Origin: Vulcanimicrobiota bacterium
GTDB taxonomy: Bacteria > Vulcanimicrobiota > Vulcanimicrobiia > Vulcanimicrobiales > Vulcanimicrobiaceae
Direction: 5' to 3'
Assembly (NCBI GenBank): GCA_027306845.1
Contig: DAHUYY010000005.1
Coordinates: 1-23,489, forward strand
DNA length: 23,489 bases
The position numbers were made by a program, and so were the translations under genes. The notes below the pieces were generated by a model, which saw only the letters and a list, made by a program, of their open reading frames with translations, ran no database searches and had not been told where the DNA came from. This document shows positions 15,190 through 21,590 of this stretch, piece by piece (the first letter of the stretch is position 1; the number at the start of each line of letters is the position of its first letter).

Positions 15190-17810
15190 TGGCAGACGAC
15201 CGGCGCCTGCTCTTACTCGATACCTACGGCCTGGTGTATCGCGCGTTTTTCGCGCTGCCGCCATTGACGACCGTCGGCGGCGTTCCCATCAATGCGGCGT
15301 ACGGTTTTACGACGACGCTGGTTAAAATTCTCGACAACGAACGGCCGACCCACGCAATTGCAGCGTTCGATCGCGGCTTGCCGGCGCACCGAATGGAAAT
15401 GATGCCGCAATACAAGGCGCAGCGCGAAGCGATGCCCGATGAATTGCGCTCCCAGTTCGCCTTGGTGCGACGAGTCCTTGAGGTGTTCGGAATTCCCATC
15501 GCCGAACTCGACGGAAACGAAGCGGACGACATCATTGCAACGCTTGCCGCGCAAGCGGAGCGCGCCGGAGCGCAAACCTTGGTGGTGACCGGAGATAACG
15601 ACCTTCTCCAAATCGTCGACGACGCAACGTTGGTGCTTGCTACGCGGCGCAGCGTCACCGATCTCGTGCGCTACGATCGCGCTGCCGTGCGCGAACGGTA
15701 CGGGCTCGACCCCGAGCAGCTCGCCGATTACCGCGGCCTCAAGGGCGACCCGTCGGATAATCTTCCCGGCATTCCGGGCATCGGTGAAAAAACCGCAATC
15801 GCGCTCATGCAGGCGGCCGGTACGCTCGATGCGTTGCTCGCCGATCCCGCCCTCGCCGGTAAACCTCGCTGGGAGGCCTTAGTTCGCGAGCACGGCGAGC
15901 AAGCGCGGCTCTGTCGCGATGTTTCGCGCGTCGATCGCAACTTGCCGGTCGTGCTGGATTGGGAGGCAGCCCGCGTGCGCCCGCCCGATCCGGTGCGTCA
16001 ATACGCACTCTATCGCGAGCTGGAATTTCGCACGCTGCTGCGCAAGTTGGAGCCGCCGCCAACGGATGAATTACCGCTCATGGCGTCGCTGCGCGCGCCC
16101 GACGGTGCATTTCGCTCGTATGTCGCCGCGGTCGACCCGCCCGATTTCGTGCAATTGGGCGAAGAATTGCAACGGATGGCGAGTGCGCCGTACGTTGCGC
16201 TCGCGATCGAGGGCGACGCTATCGGCGTGAGTGCTGCGCCGCACGCGGGGCTCTCGTTCCGACTCGATGCTTTACGCGGCGAGGCGATTCGTTCGTCGCT
16301 GGAACGCGCGCTCGCCGGTGCCGCAGCGATCGTGGGATACGATACGAAGCGACTGGTTCGCGCGCTCGATGTATACGAAGTCTCAGTTCCGACGTTCGCC
16401 GACGATGCGATGCTGGCGGCGCATTTGCTGGAGCCTTCGCGCAGTTGTACCGACCCTGCCGAGGCGGCGCTCGCGGTGCTCGACGAAGAACCGGTGCGCG
16501 ATGCCGCCGTTTTCGCCGATATAGCCGCACGGGTCGCGCAGCGCGGAACCGCATTGCTGGCCGAGCGCGAACAGCTCGCTCTCTATCGCGATGTCGAGTT
16601 ACCGTTGCCGCCGATTCTTGCGCGCATGGAAGAGGCCGGTTTCGCGATCGACGCGCAAGCGTTGCAAGAATTTTCGGTGGAATTAACCGCAAGCATCGCG
16701 AGCATTGCCGAGCGCATCGTCGAAGCGGCCGGAGAACCATTTAATATCGGTTCGCCGCAACAACTCGGGCGAATACTCTTCGAAAAACTCGCGCTTCCCG
16801 GCGGCAAAAAAAATAAAACGGGTTGGGCGACCGGGGCCGAGGTGTTGCAGCCGCTCGCGCGCGATCACCGAATTTGCGCCGATATTCTGGAATGGCGGGA
16901 GCTCACGAAACTCAAGAATACCTACGTGGACGTGCTGCCGGGGCTGCGCGACCCGCAGGACGGGCGCATTCATACGGTCTTCAACCAAACGGTTACGGCG
17001 ACGGGGCGGCTCTCCTCGACCAATCCGAACTTGCAAAATATTCCGGTGCGCGCGGGGATCGGGCGGCGTATTCGGCGCGCCTTCGTTGCAAGTGCGCCGG
17101 GGCGATTGTTGCTGAGCGCCGACTACAGCCAGATCGAACTGCGCTTGATGGCGCACCTCTCCGGGGACGAGGCGATGCGGCGTGCCTTCCGCGAAGGGAT
17201 CGATATCCACGATTTCACGGCGCGCGAGATCTTCGGCCTCGCGCCCGGCGCGCAGATCGAAAGCGAGCAGCGACGCATGGCCAAGGTGGTGAATTTCGGG
17301 CTGCTCTACGGCATGTCGGATTTCGGGCTCGCCGCGCGCCTGGAGATCGATCGTACGCTCGCGCGCAGTATCACCGAACGCTACTTCGCGCGCTTTCCCA
17401 GCGTCCGCGCCTATATCGCCAAGACGCTCGAACGGGGACGAGCAGATGGGTACGTTAGCACGATTCTCGGGCGTCGCCGCTATATGCCGGCGTTGACCTC
17501 CAGTAATACCATGCTCCGAAATGCCGCCGAACGAGAGGCGACCAATGCGCCGCTGCAAGGCAGTGCCGCCGACCTAATGAAGTTGGCGATGATTCGCGTC
17601 GACCGCGCGTTGCGGGAGAGCGGGGAGGACGCGGTCATGCTGTTACAGATCCACGACGAACTGCTTATCGACGTTGCAACCTCGGCACGCGACCGCGTCG
17701 CGGCGGTCGTTCGCGACGCGATGGAGCATGCAATGGAACTCTCCGTGCCGCTCGACGTGAGCGTCAAAGCGGGCGCGAACTGGGCCGAAACGGAGCGCTT
17801 CGATGCTTAG
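15189..17810 (+). CDS. polA: DNA polymerase I
   Basis: An 873-residue family A polymerase that fills gaps and removes RNA primers during replication and repair. The 5'-3' exonuclease domain (about 1-290) looks complete: FDRGLPAHRMEM, GNEADDIIATLA, VTGDNDLLQIV and LKGDPSDNLPGIPGIGEKTA. The middle 3'-5' exonuclease region (about 315-480) is present in length but lacks the catalytic acidic residues: VALAIEGDAIG stands where DxE is expected and GYDTKRLVRALD where the KYD aspartate is expected. The polymerase domain has motif A (SADYSQIELRLMAHLSGD, near 644), motif B (RRMAKVVNFGLLYG, near 695) and motif C (QIHDELLIDV, near 820). The enzyme should therefore polymerise and remove primers but not proofread. 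The ATG at 15189 shares a base with the preceding stop. Confidence 0.97.
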   Translation: MADDRRLLLLDTYGLVYRAFFALPPLTTVGGVPINAAYGFTTTLVKILDNERPTHAIAAFDRGLPAHRMEMMPQYKAQREAMPDELRSQFALVRRVLEVFGIPIAELDGNEADDIIATLAAQAERAGAQTLVVTGDNDLLQIVDDATLVLATRRSVTDLVRYDRAAVRERYGLDPEQLADYRGLKGDPSDNLPGIPGIGEKTAIALMQAAGTLDALLADPALAGKPRWEALVREHGEQARLCRDVSRVDRNLPVVLDWEAARVRPPDPVRQYALYRELEFRTLLRKLEPPPTDELPLMASLRAPDGAFRSYVAAVDPPDFVQLGEELQRMASAPYVALAIEGDAIGVSAAPHAGLSFRLDALRGEAIRSSLERALAGAAAIVGYDTKRLVRALDVYEVSVPTFADDAMLAAHLLEPSRSCTDPAEAALAVLDEEPVRDAAVFADIAARVAQRGTALLAEREQLALYRDVELPLPPILARMEEAGFAIDAQALQEFSVELTASIASIAERIVEAAGEPFNIGSPQQLGRILFEKLALPGGKKNKTGWATGAEVLQPLARDHRICADILEWRELTKLKNTYVDVLPGLRDPQDGRIHTVFNQTVTATGRLSSTNPNLQNIPVRAGIGRRIRRAFVASAPGRLLLSADYSQIELRLMAHLSGDEAMRRAFREGIDIHDFTAREIFGLAPGAQIESEQRRMAKVVNFGLLYGMSDFGLAARLEIDRTLARSITERYFARFPSVRAYIAKTLERGRADGYVSTILGRRRYMPALTSSNTMLRNAAEREATNAPLQGSAADLMKLAMIRVDRALRESGEDAVMLLQIHDELLIDVATSARDRVAAVVRDAMEHAMELSVPLDVSVKAGANWAETERFDA

Positions 17811-18234
17811 CGCACTCGCCGCCGCGCTTTTGATCGCCGGGCAATCCTCGCTGCCGGTTGCGACGGTAAATGCGCCGCGAGCTGCGATGCATCTGTGGGT
17901 TGCGCGCAGCGAGCGCTCGCACGAACTCGGCTTAATGGAACGGACGCATCTCGACCCGACGCAAGGAATGATCTTCGTATTCGGGCGCAATAACGAGCGC
18001 TATTTTTGGATGAAAGATACGCTGATGCCGCTCGATATGGTTTTTATCGAGCACGATGGTTTGGTGCGCGCCGTGTTTTCACGCGTGCCGGTGCTTGCGC
18101 CGGGGACGCCCGATAGCGCGATTCCGCTGATCCATGCGAGCGCGCAGTATGTCGTGGAGCTCGGTGCCGGCGAGGCGCTGCGCCTCGGTATCGTTGCCGG
18201 CGAAAAATTGGCGATTCCGTCGCTGCCGAAATAA
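17803..18234 (+). CDS. DUF192 family exported protein
   Basis: A 143-residue protein with a short hydrophobic N-terminus (MLSALAAALLIAGQSS), probably a signal peptide or anchor, followed by a complete DUF192 domain. Recognisable pieces are VARSERSHELGLMERTHL, GMIFVFGRNN, YFWMKDTLMPLDMVFI and ASAQYVVELGAGEALRLGI. DUF192 proteins form a small beta-barrel; their role is not settled. The ATG lies inside the end of polA (8-base overlap) with GGAG seven bases upstream, inside polA, so the start is well supported and expression is tied to polA. mutM follows after 14 bases. Confidence 0.88.
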   Translation: MLSALAAALLIAGQSSLPVATVNAPRAAMHLWVARSERSHELGLMERTHLDPTQGMIFVFGRNNERYFWMKDTLMPLDMVFIEHDGLVRAVFSRVPVLAPGTPDSAIPLIHASAQYVVELGAGEALRLGIVAGEKLAIPSLPK

Positions 18235-18248
18235 GGTAGGGCCACGCG

Positions 18249-19061
18249 ATGCCCGAGCTTCCTGAAGTCGAGACGATCGCGCGCGGCCTGCGCCGCGCCA
18301 TCGTCGGCGCGCAGATCCTCGCCGTCGAGGTGCGGAAACCGAAGATGGCGCAGGCCCCGGCGGGGCTCGATTTCTCTGCGGCGCTGCGCGGCGAGTGCAT
18401 CGAGGCCGTCGAGCGACGCGCGAAGTACGTCGTCATCGCGCTGGGTTCGGGGCGGCGCCTGCTTACCTCGCTACGCATGACGGGGCGCCTGGTCGTCCAG
18501 GCCCCGGGCGAGCGAGATTTTCCTGCGACTTACGTCGTTCTCGATCTTAGCGATGGGCGACGCCTCGCCTTCGCCGACACCCGCACCTTCGGCCGGATGC
18601 GCTTGATCGAGCCGAACGAGGCGTGGGATGCCGAGATTGGCCCCGAACCGCTCGAGCGCGCCTTTACAGGCGAGCGCTTTGGCGCTATCCTTGCGAAGCG
18701 AAGAACGCCGATCAAGGCTTTGCTTCTCGATCAGCGGCGAGTCGCAGGCATAGGGAATATCTATGCATGCGAGTCGCTTTGGCTCGCCGGAATTCGGCCG
18801 AGTCGCCCCGCAGGGTCGCTGCGGGGGCCTGCGCGCGAGCGCTTGCGCCGCTCCATCATCGATGTGCTCGAACGGGCGATCGAGATGCGCGGAACGACCG
18901 TCGACGATTATGTCGACGCCGAGGGTCTCAAAGGCGGCTTTCAAAACGCCCTTGCGGTCTACGGACGACTCGGGGAAGGCTGCCTGCGCTGCGGGTCGCC
19001 GATCCGGAGAACGGTTATCGCGGGTCGAGGCACCTGGTGGTGCGGGCAATGTCAACGGTAG
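18249..19061 (+). CDS. mutM: Formamidopyrimidine-DNA glycosylase (Fpg)
   Basis: A 270-residue base-excision repair enzyme that removes 8-oxoguanine and ring-opened purines and cuts the abasic site. The N-terminus MPELPEVETIARGL provides the catalytic Pro2 and Glu3 after Met removal. RRAKYVVI holds the conserved lysine (near 60). RTFGRMRLIE and GIGNIYACESLWLAGIRP form the helix-two-turn-helix region. The C-terminal zinc finger has CLRCG and then WWCGQC (ligands about 248, 251, 266 and 269), so the protein is full length. It sits between the DUF192 gene and rpsA. polA next to mutM is also seen in Bacillus. No strong Shine-Dalgarno is visible, only GGTAGGG about eight bases ahead. Confidence 0.97.
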   Translation: MPELPEVETIARGLRRAIVGAQILAVEVRKPKMAQAPAGLDFSAALRGECIEAVERRAKYVVIALGSGRRLLTSLRMTGRLVVQAPGERDFPATYVVLDLSDGRRLAFADTRTFGRMRLIEPNEAWDAEIGPEPLERAFTGERFGAILAKRRTPIKALLLDQRRVAGIGNIYACESLWLAGIRPSRPAGSLRGPARERLRRSIIDVLERAIEMRGTTVDDYVDAEGLKGGFQNALAVYGRLGEGCLRCGSPIRRTVIAGRGTWWCGQCQR

Positions 19062-19064
19062 TCT

Positions 19065-19092
19065 TCGCGAAAATAAAAAATTAAAGGCAGGA
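19065..19092 (+). promoter_or_regulatory. A/T-rich leader and Shine-Dalgarno of rpsA
   Basis: Between the mutM stop and rpsA lies an A-rich tract (about 19070-19085) ending in AAAGGCAGGA (19083-19092). The AGGA at 19089-19092 is eight bases before the ATC at 19101 and five before the ATC at 19098. The A/U-rich, probably unstructured leader is the kind of site that ribosomal protein S1 itself binds, so autogenous control is possible. That is inference. Confidence 0.5.
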
Positions 19093-19100
19093 CAACAATC

Positions 19101-20282
19101 ATCTCTACCACCGAACTCGCCCATCCGCAGGGCGAAGAAGAAGATCAGCTCGCGCTCGAGCAGCGTCTTTACGAAGAATCGCTGCGCGTTCTCGACGAAG
19201 GCCAAGTTCTCAACGGCATGATCGTGCAGAAAGACAAAGACGAGTTTCTCGTCGATGTCGGCGGCAAATCGGAGGGCGTACTGCCCTTCCGCGAGTTGTC
19301 GCTCGCGATCGATCCCAAGAGCCTCAAGGTTGGGGACTCGCTCGAAGTGATGATCCATCGCATCGACGAGCTCGACGGTACCCTCTTCCTCTCCGAACGT
19401 CGCGCGCGCGCGCTCAAGACGTGGGAGAAAGTTATCGAATCGCACGAACGCGACGAAGTGATCGAAGCGACGGTCACGCAAGTCGTGAAGGGCGGCGTTC
19501 TCGTCGACCTCGGCATGCGCGGATTCGTTCCGGCATCGCAGATTCGCCGTCAGCCGGTCGGCAATTTGGAAGAAACGATCGGTCAGCAATTGCGGCTGAA
19601 GGTCATCGACCTCGACCACAAGCGCCATCGCGTCGTGCTCTCGCAGCGCCTCGTTCTTGAAGAAGAGATGCAGGCCAAGAAGCAAGAGTTGCTCGGCATG
19701 CTCGAAGTCGGACAGATCCGCGAAGGCGTCGTCGTTCGGCTCGCCGATTTCGGCGCATTCGTCGATCTCGGCGGCATCGATGGGCTGATCCACAACAGCG
19801 AGCTCTCATACGCTCGCATCAAGCACCCTTCGGAGGTCGTGAAGATCGGCGATGTCGTCAGCGTCGAAATCATGAAGTTCGATCAAGATGCCAAGAAGGT
19901 GAGTCTCTCGCTCAAACACGCGCTGCCCGATCCTTGGGATCAGCACGCGGACAAGATCTACGAGACCAACCAACTCACCGCACAGATCGTCAAAGTTACG
20001 CCGAATTATCTCCTCGTTGAGATCGTTCCCGGAATTCTGGCGATGGTGCCCAAAGGCGAGTTCGACGGTGCCGCAAACTACGCGCAGGGCCAGGATGTCA
20101 GCGTCACGCTGCTCACTGTCAACCATGCAACGCGTCGTATCACGGCCTCGATCCAACATGTCGCCGACGTTCCGTTGGAAGAGATCGAAGCGATCGCAAT
20201 CGACGAAGATGTCGAAATAGCCCTTCCGGTCGCCGAGGCGGCGATTCCCGAAGCCGAAAGCGCCGTAGGCGAAACGCCGTAG
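19101..20282 (+). CDS. rpsA: 30S ribosomal protein S1, four S1 domains, apparent non-AUG (ATC) start
   Basis: The protein has four S1 (OB-fold) RNA-binding repeats, at about residues 32-101, 117-185, 203-275 and 290-360 counted from 19101, then an acidic tail rich in Glu and Ala. Conserved cores include FLVDVGGKSEGVLPF, VLVDLGMRGFVPASQI and FGAFVDLGGIDGLIHNSEL. Four-repeat S1 is typical of Gram-positive-like S1; E. coli has six. The frame is open upstream to a TAA at 19074-19076. The first ATG in frame is at 19218, but it falls within the first strand of the first S1 domain and would remove an acidic N-terminus (ISTTELAHPQGEEEDQL). No ATG, GTG or TTG lies in frame before it. I place the start at the ATC 19101 because it aligns with an expected M-S-T-T-E beginning and has AGGA eight bases upstream; ATC 19098 and ATT 19080 are alternatives. 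Confidence 0.9.
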   Translation: MSTTELAHPQGEEEDQLALEQRLYEESLRVLDEGQVLNGMIVQKDKDEFLVDVGGKSEGVLPFRELSLAIDPKSLKVGDSLEVMIHRIDELDGTLFLSERRARALKTWEKVIESHERDEVIEATVTQVVKGGVLVDLGMRGFVPASQIRRQPVGNLEETIGQQLRLKVIDLDHKRHRVVLSQRLVLEEEMQAKKQELLGMLEVGQIREGVVVRLADFGAFVDLGGIDGLIHNSELSYARIKHPSEVVKIGDVVSVEIMKFDQDAKKVSLSLKHALPDPWDQHADKIYETNQLTAQIVKVTPNYLLVEIVPGILAMVPKGEFDGAANYAQGQDVSVTLLTVNHATRRITASIQHVADVPLEEIEAIAIDEDVEIALPVAEAAIPEAESAVGETP

Positions 20283-20308
20283 TCGGCGGCTTCGATCGCG
20301 GGTAAAAT

Positions 20309-20340
20309 GAGAGGGGAACGCGGGAACGCGTTCCCCTCTC
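20309..20340 (+). terminator. Perfect 14-bp hairpin with GGAA tetraloop between rpsA and coaE
   Basis: GAGAGGGGAACGCG (20309-20322) pairs without mismatch to CGCGTTCCCCTCTC (20327-20340) around the loop GGAA, a GNRA tetraloop. It begins 26 bases after the rpsA stop and ends 16 bases before the coaE ATG. There is no U-rich tail (TGCGTATG follows), so a standard Rho-independent terminator is not well supported. It may be an attenuator that lowers coaE expression relative to rpsA, or an mRNA-stabilising 3' end. Confidence 0.65.
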
Positions 20341-20356
20341 TGCGTATGAAGCGCTT

Positions 20357-20947
20357 ATGCGAATAGGATTGACCGGCGGGATCGGCAGCGGAAAGAGCGA
20401 GGTTGCCGCCGAGTTGGAGAGATGCGGCGCGCTCGTTATCGATACCGACGCCGTCGCGCGCGAGGCGGTCGCGCCGGGAAGCAGCGCGTTAGCTGCGATC
20501 GCTCGGCACTGGCCCGGCACCGTCGTCGACGGAACGCTCGACCGCGCCGCGCTTGCCGAGGCGGTCTTCGACAACGAGTCGGAGCGGCTCAAACTCAACG
20601 GCATCTTGCACCCCGAGATTCGGCGAATCGCATTCGCGCGCGAAGGCGAAGCCGCGCCGGGGCAGTTGATCGTGCACGTCGTGCCGTTGCTCTTTGAAAG
20701 CGACTACGCGAAACTCGTCGACCGCACCGTGCTCGTTATCGCGCCGCCGGAACAAAGAATCGAACGCGTGATGGCGCGCGATGGAGCTCAACGGGAGGCG
20801 GTACACGCGCGCATGCGCGCGCAGATCGACCCGGAACGAGCGCGCGCGCTCGCCTACGTTATTATCGAAAACGATGGTGATATCGAGCGATTGCGGAATC
20901 GCAGTCGCGATCTCTACCATCGCTTTGCAGCGGGGCCGAACGGCTGA
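20357..20947 (+). CDS. coaE: Dephospho-CoA kinase
   Basis: A 196-residue P-loop kinase that performs the last step of coenzyme A synthesis, phosphorylating the 3'-hydroxyl of dephospho-CoA with ATP. The N-terminal MRIGLTGGIGSGKSEVA is the Walker A region, ALVIDTDAVAREAV carries the conserved D-x-D pair near 33, HPEIRRIAF and VVPLLFESDYAKLVD are family motifs, and the lid segment RIERVMARDG is present. Length is normal. The ATG at 20357 is preceded only by a weak GAAG. rpsA followed by coaE, with polA nearby, is also the order in mycobacteria. The 3' end overlaps the convergent minus-strand gene by 86 bases. Confidence 0.95.
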   Translation: MRIGLTGGIGSGKSEVAAELERCGALVIDTDAVAREAVAPGSSALAAIARHWPGTVVDGTLDRAALAEAVFDNESERLKLNGILHPEIRRIAFAREGEAAPGQLIVHVVPLLFESDYAKLVDRTVLVIAPPEQRIERVMARDGAQREAVHARMRAQIDPERARALAYVIIENDGDIERLRNRSRDLYHRFAAGPNG

Positions 20948-21590
20948 CGGCGAAGCCGCGTACGCCGCGCAGCGAGGTGACCTGCCCGCGAACGACGATG
21001 CAACGCCCGGCCGCTATGCCGCGCACGCTCCGCGAGAGCGGTAGCGAATACCCGGAAGAGCGGATCGACTTACGGTCGGGGGCGAGCCGTCCGGCGATCG
21101 TTGCTATGCTACCGGCCGGAAGGCGTGCGACGGAGTTGGGTTCCAGCGGCGCGATGAAACGCAGCGAACGTGTCGCCTGCAATCGAGCGCCGACGCCCGC
21201 GAAGGTTGCAACCACGCGGTAGAGCCCTTGCGACGGGCTTGCGCCGCGGGCGTCGAGCGCGTTCCAAACGTAGGTAACGAAAACCGATGCTCCCGAAGGG
21301 ATATTGCGCGCGTGCGTTTTACCGAACTGCGCGGATTTTTCGGTGGAGACCGCCGCCGAGTGCCAAATTTCGACCCCCCCGCGATAGATCGTAAGTGCGT
21401 ATTCATTCGGCGTCGCAAAAGCGACGACACGCCGGCGATCGCTCGGGTTATCGACGATGAGTTGAATGCCGACCGGATCGAGAAGATCGAAACTCGTGCG
21501 CGCGAAACGAAGCGAGAGCGCGAGCGGCGGCTGCGGTGCCGCTGCGACGAGCGCGATCAGGGCGACGGGGGCGAGGAGTCGGCGAATCAC
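20862..21590 (-). CDS. Secreted BsuPI-domain (intracellular proteinase inhibitor-like) protein
   Basis: A 242-residue protein with a signal peptide (about 1-20, ending near AAAPQPP). Residues about 25-125 fit the BsuPI domain: LIVDNPSDRRRVVAFATPNEYALTIYRGGVEIWHSA, then IPSGASVFVTYVWNALDARG and GLYRVVATF. This is an Ig-like beta-sandwich first named from a Bacillus protease inhibitor but widespread in proteins of unknown function. The C-terminal half (about 140-242) contains CIVVRGQVTSLRGVRGFAV, which I do not recognise. The start is GTG at 21590, overlapping the amidohydrolase stop (GTGA). The last 28 codons lie antisense to the end of coaE. Protease inhibition is not demonstrated by sequence. 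Confidence 0.75.
   Translation of the reverse strand: MIRRLLAPVALIALVAAAPQPPLALSLRFARTSFDLLDPVGIQLIVDNPSDRRRVVAFATPNEYALTIYRGGVEIWHSAAVSTEKSAQFGKTHARNIPSGASVFVTYVWNALDARGASPSQGLYRVVATFAGVGARLQATRSLRFIAPLEPNSVARLPAGSIATIAGRLAPDRKSIRSSGYSLPLSRSVRGIAAGRCIVVRGQVTSLRGVRGFAVSRSAPLQSDGRDRDCDSAIARYHHRFR

Noticed and set aside
18471..19793. 440-codon minus-strand open frame across mutM and rpsA
   Set aside because: It is antisense to two well-supported housekeeping genes and shows no domain; the acidic, repetitive composition mirrors the opposite-strand codons.
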